In this document: piece by piece, positions 1 to 9,426 of the stretch
Position numbering within the stretch: the first letter of the stretch is position 1
Layout of the letters: the number at the start of each line of letters is the position of its first letter
Assembly: GCA_015075005.1 (NCBI GenBank)
Contig: JABTVC010000001.1
Location: 62,001 to 126,000, forward strand
Reading direction: 5' to 3'
DNA: 64,000 bases
Source: Planctomycetia bacterium
GTDB lineage: Bacteria; Planctomycetota; Brocadiia; Brocadiales; Brocadiaceae
The notes under the pieces: model-generated
The model's database searches: none
Told to the model about the DNA's origin: nothing
Seen by the model: only the letters and a program-made list of their open reading frames with translations
Position numbers and translations under genes: made by a program

Positions 1-807
1 TTTCGTGCTTATGGGAACTGGCTTTTTTCTTTTGCAGCAAGTGAAGAGGCATGCAATAATGCCGACCTTTTAAAAAAGACCCTTGATCTCGCCGTGCTTA
101 TGTATAAAGAAGCCATCAAAAGAAATAATTCATTATTTCTGGAGGCTATGGAAAAATATAACGCCTTTACCAATAATTATAACGAATTAAAGAAAATAAT
201 TCCTGAAGTCCCCGATCTCTATTATTCCTTTGCGAAATATTTGCAGAAAATGGACCTTTGGGAAATAAATGAGGATAATTTTTACCAGGACATTCAATCA
301 CATACAGAGCGATTCCCACTTTACCGGGCTATTATCGAATACCTTTGTCAGAAACAAAGATTTGCTGAAGGGGTTCATCTATTAAAGGAATATCTGGAAT
401 ACGCACCAGACGATGCGAATACGCATCTTTGGCTGGGTAACGTATTGTTCTATAACCTACATAACAAGGAAGAGGGTATTCAGGAGATTGAAATGGCCAT
501 AAAATCAAGACCCGATGATATAAGCATCCTGTTTTCTTGTGGTAAGATGCTGTTTCTCTCTGAAGAGTATGAAAAATCAATCGAAACCTTAAAACTCGTG
601 ATATCCAGAGATGCAAAAAGGCATGATGCATATTTTCTTATTGCTCAATCATATGAAAGATTGCTAAACATGCGCGAGGCTGAGGAGGCATATGAAAATG
701 CCGTTTCATTAAATCCCAATTCGACCGAGTACAAAAAACACCTTGCCCGTCTGCGTATAGAAGTGAAGATGATATCTCATGAAACAAGCCCCGACTCTTC
801 GCAATGA
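1..807 (+). CDS. TPR-repeat protein, 5' end outside the window
   Basis: The reading frame is open from base 1, so this is the C-terminal part of a longer protein; the first possible start inside the window (GTG at 94) is probably internal. The visible 268 residues are helical. From about base 330 to 750 they show TPR-like units: a unit around YAPDDANTHLWLGNVLF, one around RPDDISILFSCGKMLF, and a last one ending NPNSTEYKKHLARL. TPRs mediate protein-protein contacts, and no catalytic motif is visible. The gene ends in a non-coding region full of palindromes and no operon partner is seen downstream. The function cannot be named; the TPR call itself is secure. Confidence 0.8.
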   Translation, partial: FRAYGNWLFSFAASEEACNNADLLKKTLDLAVLMYKEAIKRNNSLFLEAMEKYNAFTNNYNELKKIIPEVPDLYYSFAKYLQKMDLWEINEDNFYQDIQSHTERFPLYRAIIEYLCQKQRFAEGVHLLKEYLEYAPDDANTHLWLGNVLFYNLHNKEEGIQEIEMAIKSRPDDISILFSCGKMLFLSEEYEKSIETLKLVISRDAKRHDAYFLIAQSYERLLNMREAEEAYENAVSLNPNSTEYKKHLARLRIEVKMISHETSPDSSQ

Positions 808-955
808 TTGGTTAACGCTAACGATAGTATTACCCTATAAAAACTTTTTTCCCCATTTTCACGAGGACATGTTTTTCCAAGTTTTACCTCCCTTCATATC
901 CTCCTTGTGAAGGAGAAATCGGAAGAGTCTTGATACTTTACCTCCTCTTTATCCC

Positions 956-1337
956 ATACGTGTTAAGTTAAGCGATTTTCGGATGGGTATGAACAAACCC
1001 TGTTTGTCCGTGCCAGCCTTGTGACTTACAACGGTACGAATGCCACCAGATATGAATATAGCCCCGGAGGGGCGGCCTGTTTGTAGTAGTAGCAATAAAC
1101 AGTAATTAATGTATTAGCTCCATAGGAGCGATCTGTTTTTTTGTCAAATAAACACGGGACCCCATAGTTCTTTTAAAAGCATATATCAGGTCGCTCCTAC
1201 GGAGCTTTTATGATGTTTCAATTCCATTGCTACAAACAGGCCGCCCCTCCGGGGCTAAAGGGAAACAAACACCCTTACCGTGGCACCTTGAAACAAGGGG
1301 TTAATGGTATTTGTAGATTCCTAAACTTAACACGTAT
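956..1337. repeat. Nested palindromic (REP-like) element
   Basis: Three pairs of arms are nested round a short centre. The outer 14-bp arm 956-969 matches the reverse complement of 1324-1337. The 26-bp arm 1061-1086 matches the reverse complement of 1230-1255 exactly. The inner arm 1117-1135 matches 1187-1205 with two differences. Each of the two inner arms is itself a small hairpin (GCCCC-gga-GGGGC and GCTCC-ata-GGAGC) followed by a tail of the type GACCTGTTTGTAG. This is the layout of REP/BIME-type elements. The rest of the 808-1702 gap shows only a short hairpin near 901-915 and AT-rich DNA before the next gene. Confidence 0.8.
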
Positions 1338-1702
1338 GCCCTTTATCCCCTCCTTGCGAAGGGTGGTTAATGTGGTTGAGGCCATGACGCACTATATGTT
1401 TATATCAGCGACAAATATTCATGTCTCTTTTTTTTAAACATTAAAATATTGACTTTATATTGAGATATTTTATAGAATAAAACGACTATCCGTTTAGAAA
1501 GGGCGTATTTCACCCCGGATGGTACTATTCACTTCTATTGCTGCAATGCATAATTAAAGCACTTTTTACTCTGAAACAGCTGTGCTGTTCCGATGAAAAG
1601 AGCGAAACATTTGATGATTCTCACTATTGAAATTCATAAAATGAGTTTAAAAATCATTTCTTATTCTACCACAAGACTTTAGAAAAAAGGAAAACATTTA
1701 CA

Positions 1703-3418
1703 ATGGCAAAGGCATTATTCATACTGGTAAGTGTTGTGTTTTTTTTAAGCAATTCCGGTACATTACCTGCCAAAGAACCGGAATCCCATGAACGAGTTGA
1801 ACAATCAGGGAAAGAGCCCTGCACCTCGGGAAAAAACACAAGTAATCTGGATAGAGAAATTGATAATTTCACATCACAAATCTTGCAACAGCTCATGCAA
1901 AATGATAAGAAAAATGTAGCTGTGAGCGAATTTACCGATATTGCGGGGAATATAACAGACATCGGAAAACTCATTGCCGATGAGATCGTTACCCGTTTAA
2001 TCCTATCAGGCAAGATAAAAGTCGTTAGTAGAAAGCACTTCAACCAAACACTAAAAGACAACCGATTACCCTTATCGAAAGCACTAGACACTGTTCACGA
2101 TAAAACCCTTCATAATCTTTTGGATATTGATACCATTATTACAGGAACTCTGGTAGATATGGGGACGCGGATAAAAATTAATGCACATCTTTGTGATTCG
2201 GTTTCAGGTAATATCTTTGGTGCAGCGATGGTGGAATCACAAATCGATAATACCATACGCAATCTCATAGAACAACAAACCCTCGAACCACCAGATATCA
2301 ACCTGGAACAAAAAATAGAGGACCTCTCGCTACAAATTAGTCAAAGCATGATTGATCACAAAAAGAATAAAATAGTAGTTATGGAATTGCCTGATTTATC
2401 AGGAAAAATAACAAATTTCAGTAAGTTTTTATATGAAGAACTGGTTACCCATCTGATGACGAATAAGAACTTTGAGACGATAGAGAAAAACCTTTATGTT
2501 AATAGTTTTGCAGAATACGAGGATTCATCCACAGCTCCTCAAGTTACCGCTGATCTTTCAAAAGAAATCGGTAAGGTATTAGGTGCTGATGCCATTGCAT
2601 TTGGTACTATTAGTGATCTTGGCACTTCTGTTAATGTAAATATTCGAATAATAACACCCGAAACAGCAATTCCTTTTGCAGTAGCAACGGCTAAAATTAC
2701 CAGCGATATTACCGTAAGGTCTTTACTTGAAATAACACCAGAGAGATACGTTGGTAGTAAGCAGACATCAGAAGATGCAGGTGAACTATTGCAAACCCCT
2801 GCAGATGTATCTGATGAATCCCGGGATAAGGTATTAACGTCGGAAGATGAAGGCGAACCGCTGAAAAAGCAAACTATTACGAAAGCGAAAACCCGTGTAC
2901 GCAGAATAAAAAGATCAAAGCGTGTTTTTTTTACTGAAGATTTCAGTGCCTACGCCGTGGGCGAAACACTCCCGAAATGGGGAAAAGGCATTGTCGTTAC
3001 TGAATCTTTGGGAAAAAAGGGCATTACATCCAAGATTAGCGGGGAAAACACCATCACGCAACAGGTGAATTTCCCAGAGGATTTTAAGTTTGGTTTCAAC
3101 ATAAAAGGCACTAGTTGGACGTGGGGTACGCTCACTTTTTATAATTCTCAGGAAGATTATTTTAAAATGTCATTACGAATAAAAGACAACTATCTTTATG
3201 TTAAATTTCCTGACAAGGCAGAAACAAAGGTAAGTTGCAATGCGGATGAATATAATAAATTTTTCCTTATCAAAAAGGGAAATGATTGTCAGGTATACTT
3301 AAATGATATCGGTATAATAAACGCTTCGTTCGAAAACAAAGCACGTTTTACTCATTTTGATTTTACCTGCAGATTAGACACGCTCTCTTTGGCAAATTTT
3401 TCCGGAGTTGAATTATAG
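1703..3418 (+). CDS. Secreted protein with two CsgG/FlgO-like domains and a C-terminal beta-sandwich
   Basis: 571 residues. The N-terminus (MAKALFILVSVVFFLSNS) is a signal peptide, so the product is exported, probably periplasmic. Residues about 70-200 and 222-345 are two related alpha/beta units. Each starts with a strand (NVAVSEFTDIAG; IVVMELPDLSG), then a helix with LIADEIVTRL or LYEELVTHLM, and then G(T/A)...VNVNIRI-type strands, which is the pattern of CsgG/FlgO-like (DUF4384/GNA1162-related) domains. A charged linker rich in E, D and K leads to a beta-rich end (about 408-571, beginning VFFTEDFSAY) resembling a LamG/concanavalin-like module. The start ATG is preceded by AAAAAGGAAAAC. The gene stands alone, and the role is unknown. 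Confidence 0.7.
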   Translation: MAKALFILVSVVFFLSNSGTLPAKEPESHERVEQSGKEPCTSGKNTSNLDREIDNFTSQILQQLMQNDKKNVAVSEFTDIAGNITDIGKLIADEIVTRLILSGKIKVVSRKHFNQTLKDNRLPLSKALDTVHDKTLHNLLDIDTIITGTLVDMGTRIKINAHLCDSVSGNIFGAAMVESQIDNTIRNLIEQQTLEPPDINLEQKIEDLSLQISQSMIDHKKNKIVVMELPDLSGKITNFSKFLYEELVTHLMTNKNFETIEKNLYVNSFAEYEDSSTAPQVTADLSKEIGKVLGADAIAFGTISDLGTSVNVNIRIITPETAIPFAVATAKITSDITVRSLLEITPERYVGSKQTSEDAGELLQTPADVSDESRDKVLTSEDEGEPLKKQTITKAKTRVRRIKRSKRVFFTEDFSAYAVGETLPKWGKGIVVTESLGKKGITSKISGENTITQQVNFPEDFKFGFNIKGTSWTWGTLTFYNSQEDYFKMSLRIKDNYLYVKFPDKAETKVSCNADEYNKFFLIKKGNDCQVYLNDIGIINASFENKARFTHFDFTCRLDTLSLANFSGVEL

Positions 3419-3529
3419 TTAATTTTTGGAATTTGGTTTTTGTAATTGAAAATTTCATACGGAGTGGTCGTGGTACATCCAGAAGGTTTTCCCGTGAAAT
3501 CATTGAAACGACGATTGCCTCAACCGCTT

Positions 3530-3900
3530 TCTTGCGGAATACTACGGGGAAACGATTCCCCAATCCACCGTCATCCGACACCTCGATATGGACGCCGCTC
3601 TTGCCTTCTTCATGAAACGCATCCCCAGAATTGTTAACAAAACCTTACGCTCAAATCCCGGTACAGTACCATCCATCCCTTTACGAAAGCGCAAACCACT
3701 GCCCACATCGACTTCCACCTAACATCTTCCGGCGCTTCTGATAAAATCTTTGATTCAAATGCCAAAGACCTGATCCACGAGTTCTCTACCAGGCATCCTT
3801 AGGCAAATCAATGCCATTTCCACCGCCTGCCTGATTAACCGGACTTTCGCAATTCGCACCGAAAAACGGTCATTTTAGGCATAAATAGCCTTGAAGCCCT
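3530..3900 (+). pseudogene. Decayed transposase-like remnant (possibly ISKra4 type)
   Basis: In one frame the stretch from about 3534 reads AEYYGETIPQSTVIRH and continues LDMDAALAFFMKRIPRIV. This resembles the middle of ISKra4-type transposases (EYYG..IP.STV..IT..HA). The remainder is interrupted by stops and shows no terminal repeats. I matched it by eye only, so the family is uncertain. It fills most of the gap between 3419 and the palindromic cluster at 4020. Confidence 0.3.
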
Positions 3901-3962
3901 TGGTTTTACTGGATGTATTTTCAAAATACGCTGTAGTGCCGACCTACCCTATTGACGAGTCC
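3838..3962. repeat. Diverged dispersed repeat, copy A
   Basis: This about 125-bp block is recognisably related to 54216-54336. Shared blocks include TTCG(C/T)AATTCG, ATTTTTAGG/ATTTTAGGC(A/G)TA, GCTGTAGTGC and GAC(G/T)... near the end, with several indels. Both copies lie in intergenic DNA and neither is clearly coding. Confidence 0.5.
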
Positions 3963-4019
3963 AGTAAAAACTGAGAAAATGGTATCACTTTAGTCTTTTG
4001 AAAAACGTATTACCTATAA

Positions 4020-4184
4020 GCTCCATAGGAGCAACCTGTTTGTAGCAAGATAAGATGCCATAACAGATATTAACTCCGTCAGGAGCGACCTTGTCTCCCT
4101 GCCAATCACGTACAGGTCGCTCCTGTGGAGCTATTTACCCTGTTGAATTTTATTGTGCTACAAACAGATCGCCCCTAACGGGGT
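4020..4184. repeat. REP-like palindrome cluster, second copy
   Basis: Four hairpin-plus-tail units of the same type as at 956-1337 occur here: 4020-4045 (GCTCC-ata-GGAGC then AACCTGTTTGTAG), 4073-4091 (CTCC-gtc-AGGAG then CGACCTT), and two inverted units at 4112-4131 and 4158-4184. The inverted pair faces the direct pair, so the block can fold into a larger imperfect palindrome. Confidence 0.7.
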
Positions 4185-4199
4185 TACATTGTTTTTTTT

Positions 4200-4457
4200 A
4201 TGTCCCCCATGAATTTTCAAAAAACTAAAGTGTTACAGAAAATATTTTCATGTTTTTACGAACAAAATCAAGGGCAAGGGCAAGGGATGGGAAAACGCAC
4301 CGTTGTCGTGGAGAACCGCCGGGTAGCCGGAGGAGGTGTGGTACAGCGGCACGTGTTTTACTTGGGGGAACTCAATGATAACCAACAGACGGAATCGGAT
4401 AGTAAAAAACGTTTCGTGCCGTCCTTTTCACCTTCTCTCTTTCTCGATATTCAATAA
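4200..4457 (+). pseudogene. Transposase N-terminal fragment
   Basis: An 85-codon frame contains VVVENRRVAGGGVVQRHV followed by FYLGELNDNQQ, roughly bases 4290-4395. This matches the N-terminus typical of IS1634/IS4-type transposases (ESRRV.G..VQR.VLYLGEIN.SQ). The rest of the transposase is absent, because the frame runs out and the spermidine-synthase-like gene starts at 4498. It is a relic of an insertion sequence. Confidence 0.55.
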
Positions 4458-4497
4458 GGCCGATAAAATAAAAAAACTTGCAATATTCGCAGATGAT

Positions 4498-7359
4498 ATG
4501 ACGAACAATAAACGACAGACTCTTTTTCACATACTTTTATTTTCATCTGGTTTATGTGGCATTTCTTACGAAATACTCTATAGCAGAATTCTCGGAAATA
4601 TCATCGGAGACCAATTCACTGTCAGCGCTTCAATACTTCTCACCTTTATTTTAGGGATAGGAATAGGAACACTTCTCGCTCATAAACTATGGAGACACCT
4701 ATGGATGCTCGAAGCAGGGATCGGATTGTATGGAGTCCTCTTGGCAATCGGAGCGCCTCTATTGAACACGCTGCTTTATACTGAAGCTGGCAGCGCAGTA
4801 CTTGGGATCGGGATGGTAGGTGCACTTCTTGTGTGTGTTGTTTTTTTATTGGTACCATCGTTTCTCATTGGAACCAGTCTCCCAATTTTTGCGGGATATC
4901 TTGGAACGATGCGCAAGGGGAGAGTGTTTGCCCGTGCATATGCATTTTATAATTTCGGTGCAGCAGCAACTACACTCATTATCGAATTTTTGCTGATACG
5001 ACAATTCGGAATCAGGAATGCAACCCTTGTTATTGCGATGATAAATGCCCTGATATCAATCCTTCTCATCCAATTATTCAGAAATGAAAGAGAATCAAAA
5101 CCAGAGCTTGATACTGCCACACCATATCGATTCCCTGCGAATAGTATCGCCGCACTTATACTCGCCAGCATTGCATCAGCGATATTCCAGCTTCTCATGG
5201 TGAAGATAGCAGAATGCTACATCGGTCCGTTTCGGGAAACATTCGCATTTGTATTGTGTCTTATTCTGCTCGGCATTGCAATCGGATCACTTATTACGCA
5301 CTACGCAAAAATATCTTTTTCAACATTAATAACTGTAAACATTGCTGCCATTGTTTGGCTGCTGGGAGCTTTTAGTTATGTCACGACACTCTATGCACGG
5401 TACCATCCATTGGCTGCAGATTCTTATACAGAAACTGTTGGCTTGAAGCTTTGGACACTGGCCATTCTCATGCTCGTTCCTGCGACAACATTTGGAGGTA
5501 CAATTCCAGCACTTATGGCACAGAAAAAGGACATCGCAAGAAACTCAGGCCAGCTTTTATTTTATTCGTCGATCGCTAATGCCTTTGGCTTTTTGGTAAT
5601 GGCGTTTTATCTGCATCAGAGTTTTGATTATGGAATTTTGCTTTTGGTAATTGCTGGATTGAGCACCATTGCAATTGTTCTATACAAGTACCGAAGCACT
5701 CTTGTTATATTCAGCTCGTTGTTGTTTGTGCTTGCATATTTTTCCCATAAATATTTCTGGGAGGAAAATCTGTTGTACTTAGGATATACTGCATTTCTCT
5801 CAGAAGAATCGCTCGACGAAGATCGGGGAAGCATCACATTTTCCGAGAAATTTAAGGGGACACAGGACGTCTTTTCAATCACATGGTTTGAAGACCGTCC
5901 GTACTTTTTTATTAATGGCTATATAAGTATTCCCCTTGATGCGCCATCAGAGAAGATTGTGGGTGCGTTTTCAGCGGTGTATGCTCCGAGAGCGGATACA
6001 GCCCTTGTACTTGGCATTGGGAGCGGAGCAACAGCTAATACCACCGCGCAGATGTTTGAGTATACGGATGCCGTGGAAATTAACGGCGTTGTCATCGAGA
6101 ATCTTTTTCGCATGAAGAAATACAATTTTGATATTGAGCGAAATCCCCGAATAAATATCATCCATGACGATGCCATCCATTTTACGAAAATATCGAAAAA
6201 ACAATATTCTCTTATTATCAATACGGTGGCTACCCCGTTGTATTTTAGTTCGTCTAAACTTTACACCCTGGATTTCTTTGAAGACATCAAGAAACGACTG
6301 GCTGCAGATGGGCTGTATGTGACTTGGATTGATACGCGCGTGGGTGACAGAGGATTGGATATCTTAATGAATACAATTAAACAATCATTCAACTATTGTG
6401 GGATCGCATACATTAAATCTACTTATTTCTTATTACTGTGTTCGCAGCAGCCAATTCACCCGATTCAGCCGAATATCGTAGCATCGAACAAAGTCCTTGC
6501 ACCATTTCTGTTTCAACAATTCGGGATAAAGGCCACCTGGCTAGCGTATGGCTTGCTCCGTTCTGATATTTCAAATCTTATAGAAGATCGCACTACGCCA
6601 TTGAATACTCTGGACTATCCCGCATTGGAATTCGAAATGGCTCGCCTTCGAAAGAGAGGGTATAAGAAGTTTCTTAATCGGCTCCAGGAAAGTATGTCTG
6701 TGGAAGAAATACAAGCATGTTTTACCGGTTATATGCCGTTTCAACCAGCGGCACTGTTGAAACACACGGAAGTTATGCTGGAGGATTCACGGTTCACGTC
6801 GAGGTGGAACGAGCTTCTCCGTAGCGATCCTGCTTTTGCCGATGAATATAGAGATACAGAAGCCCTCTACTATGATGAGTATGCATCACTTGGTAGTGCT
6901 GCCGATGCCTATCATCAGTTGGGTAATTGTTTGAAAGATAACGATAAGTACGATGCCGCAATCATAGCGTATAAAAAGGCATTGAATGCAAATCCAATGC
7001 ACAACGATACCAATTTCAATATTGGTGCCTGTTACGAGTATTTGAACGATTACAAAAACGCGGTAGCCTATTACAGGAAAGAGTTAATTGTAGATGCACG
7101 TAATCCAGATGTTCCGTACCGAGTTGGAAGGGTATTCGTCAAAATGGGAGAATTCAGCAAAGGGATTCAGCAACTTCAAATCGCGGCTCAGGTAAGTAAC
7201 CGCGCTGCAATATTCTATTACCTGGGACGTGCATATGAAGGTTTGCAACAGTATGAAGCGGCGGAGCGATACTATCGCGAAGCTTTACATCGCGATGAAG
7301 AATACTCCGAGGCCAGGAAGAATCTCGAAGGCATACACCAACGACAAAGCATGCGATAA
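4498..7359 (+). CDS. Membrane protein with spermidine-synthase-like domain and C-terminal TPRs
   Basis: 953 residues from ATG 4498 (MTNNKRQTLFHILLFSSG). An earlier in-frame start at 4336 would add residues that overlap the transposase relic, so I reject it; no good ribosome site marks 4498 either. Residues about 1-430 contain many membrane helices (for example GIGIGTLLAHKLW and FLLVPSFLIGTSLPIF), as in the large membrane-bound SpeE-like proteins. A Rossmann methyltransferase-like fold follows, with VLGIGSGATAN (about 504) and AVEINGVV. Where aminopropyltransferases have the catalytic Asp pair, this protein reads LIINTVATP, so polyamine synthesis is doubtful. TPRs occupy about 800-940 (AYHQLGNCLKDNDKYDAAI). 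The substrate is unknown. Confidence 0.75.
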   Translation: MTNNKRQTLFHILLFSSGLCGISYEILYSRILGNIIGDQFTVSASILLTFILGIGIGTLLAHKLWRHLWMLEAGIGLYGVLLAIGAPLLNTLLYTEAGSAVLGIGMVGALLVCVVFLLVPSFLIGTSLPIFAGYLGTMRKGRVFARAYAFYNFGAAATTLIIEFLLIRQFGIRNATLVIAMINALISILLIQLFRNERESKPELDTATPYRFPANSIAALILASIASAIFQLLMVKIAECYIGPFRETFAFVLCLILLGIAIGSLITHYAKISFSTLITVNIAAIVWLLGAFSYVTTLYARYHPLAADSYTETVGLKLWTLAILMLVPATTFGGTIPALMAQKKDIARNSGQLLFYSSIANAFGFLVMAFYLHQSFDYGILLLVIAGLSTIAIVLYKYRSTLVIFSSLLFVLAYFSHKYFWEENLLYLGYTAFLSEESLDEDRGSITFSEKFKGTQDVFSITWFEDRPYFFINGYISIPLDAPSEKIVGAFSAVYAPRADTALVLGIGSGATANTTAQMFEYTDAVEINGVVIENLFRMKKYNFDIERNPRINIIHDDAIHFTKISKKQYSLIINTVATPLYFSSSKLYTLDFFEDIKKRLAADGLYVTWIDTRVGDRGLDILMNTIKQSFNYCGIAYIKSTYFLLLCSQQPIHPIQPNIVASNKVLAPFLFQQFGIKATWLAYGLLRSDISNLIEDRTTPLNTLDYPALEFEMARLRKRGYKKFLNRLQESMSVEEIQACFTGYMPFQPAALLKHTEVMLEDSRFTSRWNELLRSDPAFADEYRDTEALYYDEYASLGSAADAYHQLGNCLKDNDKYDAAIIAYKKALNANPMHNDTNFNIGACYEYLNDYKNAVAYYRKELIVDARNPDVPYRVGRVFVKMGEFSKGIQQLQIAAQVSNRAAIFYYLGRAYEGLQQYEAAERYYREALHRDEEYSEARKNLEGIHQRQSMR

Positions 7360-7412
7360 GAACCGTCACCGTAAGCGCAACGCAAAGACACTCCACTCCA
7401 TTGCATGGTGTT

Positions 7413-7530
7413 GATAGCAGATTGTTTTTTTTGGGCGTATTCGTGGTAGAAGTGCTACCAATCCCTGTTTTTCTAATCTCAGAAGCAGGTCTCGTGCTGC
7501 GTATGCTTTCCGATTGCCATTGGGCTGCAT
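7413..7530 (-). pseudogene. Possible DUF4338 (DruA-like) N-terminal remnant
   Basis: The minus strand reads QPNGNRKAYAARDLLLRLEK and continues QGLVALLPRIRPKK. This resembles the conserved N-terminal helix region of DUF4338 proteins (QPNGRLKDMACR.LLLRL...G.I.LPP). Those proteins occur with IS elements and as DruA in Druantia defence. No further part of the family is seen. The remainder of 7360-7749 shows nothing recognisable. Confidence 0.35.
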
Positions 7531-7749
7531 CTTTGTATATTTTTCAGGCTTTCTCTATCACCCTGTGTCTCTGTAGCAAACTTTATTTTTGAAATTCCCT
7601 ACGCCTCTCGAACTTTGCATTCTCTGGGGTCTGTAGCTTTGATAATAACTGACACGGAATGCTGGTTGAATCCTTTGAATCCCTGGGTTCTCTGTATATT
7701 TTCCATATGTATGATGGTCATGGTTTCCCCACCCAAGCCTTAACCCATC

Positions 7750-8008
7750 CTACCTGGCCTTTTGTTTCTGACCTGCCCGCTTTCTCCTTTCCCAATACAC
7801 CCGTTCAGCCCCGAAAAAGGCATCTGTTACCCTTGCCGGTGTAAGCTTTTTGAAGGCATTTTCAATCAGCTTCTGTATGGCATTCATGCCTTCTTCAAGG
7901 TTTTCGTAATACCGCTGCCTGCAGAAAAACGATTCCAGCGTTTGTCGATATTTCCGGGTATCGTTTCCATTCGAAATTATCTGCAAGCCCATAGTCTTTT
8001 GATTTCAT
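7750..8008 (-). pseudogene. Small protein of unknown function, frameshifted
   Basis: A strong ribosome site (GGAGG) precedes ATG at 8008, giving MKSKDYGLADNFEWKRYP. This frame stops after 37 codons. The continuation with good coding character lies in the neighbouring frame: KYRQTLESFFCRQRYYENLE through to RVYWERRKRAGQKQKAR, stop at 7750. A single-base shift near 7955 would join them into a protein of about 85 residues. It is divergent from the amidohydrolase gene. I do not recognise the family; the joined reading is an inference. Confidence 0.45.
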
Positions 8009-8109
8009 AAGTGCCTCCGAAGAAGGAAAAAGATTGCAATCTCACGTGTTTTTGTTTTAATATGCCATCAAATAAAAGCAATTGCCTATTATTTACTAAA
8101 TGGAATTCC

Positions 8110-9325
8110 ATGAAGTCATCAGAATTTATTATTAAAGACGGCTCTGACAGCCGAACGGTTCCCGTAGACGCAATCGCCTTTCTTAAAGACAATGTAGAGT
8201 GGAACAGGGTAAGCTTTCACATCCGGGACGGAATAATTCTATCCTGTGATTACCGAAACGATCCGGCAAAATTTACTGTAACGCCCGGTTTCGTCAACTG
8301 TCATATGCACTGGCTGATGCTTGGCGAACCAACCCTGGAAAGAGAACTTGAATTGATACGAAACAGACCGGACGAGATGATCGATTTCATCGTGGAAAAT
8401 GCGCGAGCCACGGTCCGCAAAGGAATCACGGCGTGCTGTGATAAAGGCCCTCCCGGCCTGGAAACACTACGGATATACCAGGGATTGAGAACGGCAAAAT
8501 CTCACGGATTACCCGTGCCAAAAACCTTGGTATCCACATGGACGACATCGGTGGACGGCGCCTTTGCAAGCTCACTCACCAGGCGTGTTTATAGTCAGGG
8601 CGATCTGGAACAATTGATTCGGGAGTTGCAGGAAACGGGCGCCGGCATAATGAAGATCATACCGGAATCAGGATTGCATCTTGCGCAATTCACTTATGAC
8701 TGGGTATTTCCAGAAAATTACTTTGCCACGGCCAGGGAGATGACAGCCAGGCTCGGCTTGATACTCTCCATTCACGCGAAAAGCCCTGAGTCCATCGGGA
8801 TGGGGTTAAAGTACTCTGTGGATTGTATTGAACACGCCACAGAAGCCTCGGTAACACAGCTCAAAGAAATGCAGAGTAAAGGGATTTCTCTCACCAACCC
8901 TGAAAAGCCTGTGCCGCCTGAACTATGCAATGAGCTCCGGTTCCGGAGCTGCAACGGCTGCTTTTGAATGGGGAAATGCCACACAGATGTTTCGCAATGC
9001 AGTTGTACTGAACAACGGCAAACCGTTCACGCATTTTCTCTTTGGATCTGATGCAGGCAGTGCGTGTACTCCTCATGCCTCTCTCAGGGAGTTATATCTT
9101 ATGAGAAAATTAGGTTTGCCAGCAGAGTATTGTTTGCGGGCAGCCATCGTTAATGGCGCACGGTTCATGAGATTACACGGGTCCATTGGGCAGCTGACAC
9201 CAGGATATTGCGCTGATATGATCTTCTGGCACCGGAATCCGCTGGAACTTGATCTGGCAGACTGGGAGCACCTTGACCAGTATATCGCAGCCGTAATGCT
9301 TGACGGGAATCTGATTGAACTATAA
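8110..9325 (+). pseudogene. Amidohydrolase (cytosine-deaminase/imidazolonepropionase-like), frameshifted
   Basis: The first part has the amidohydrolase metal site TPGFVNCHMHW (HxH), then ILSIHAKSPESIG and DCIEHA (two more His ligands), and stops at 8967 after PVPPELCNELRFRSCNGCF. The following part, in another frame, reads AAFEWGNATQMFRNAV and FGSDAG (the active-site Asp), and ends IAAVMLDGNLIEL at 9325. One shift near 8925 restores a protein of about 400 residues. The start is uncertain: ATG 8110 gives MKSSEFIIKDGSD, and ATG 8062 is also possible. Metal-dependent hydrolysis of a cyclic amide or amine is the family role; the substrate is not known. Either a pseudogene or a sequence error. Confidence 0.7.
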
Positions 9326-9426
9326 CAAGGACTGATTTTCTGCAACCGCACCTATGAATTTCTTTTGTACAGATTTATTTCCTGATCTGATACAATAATC
9401 ATTTCGTCTTTTTCAACCTGGGATTT

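Noticed and set aside
4336-4497. N-terminal extension of the SpeE-like protein
   Set aside because: The extra residues overlap the transposase relic in another frame and are not hydrophobic like the following helix; ATG 4498 is more natural.
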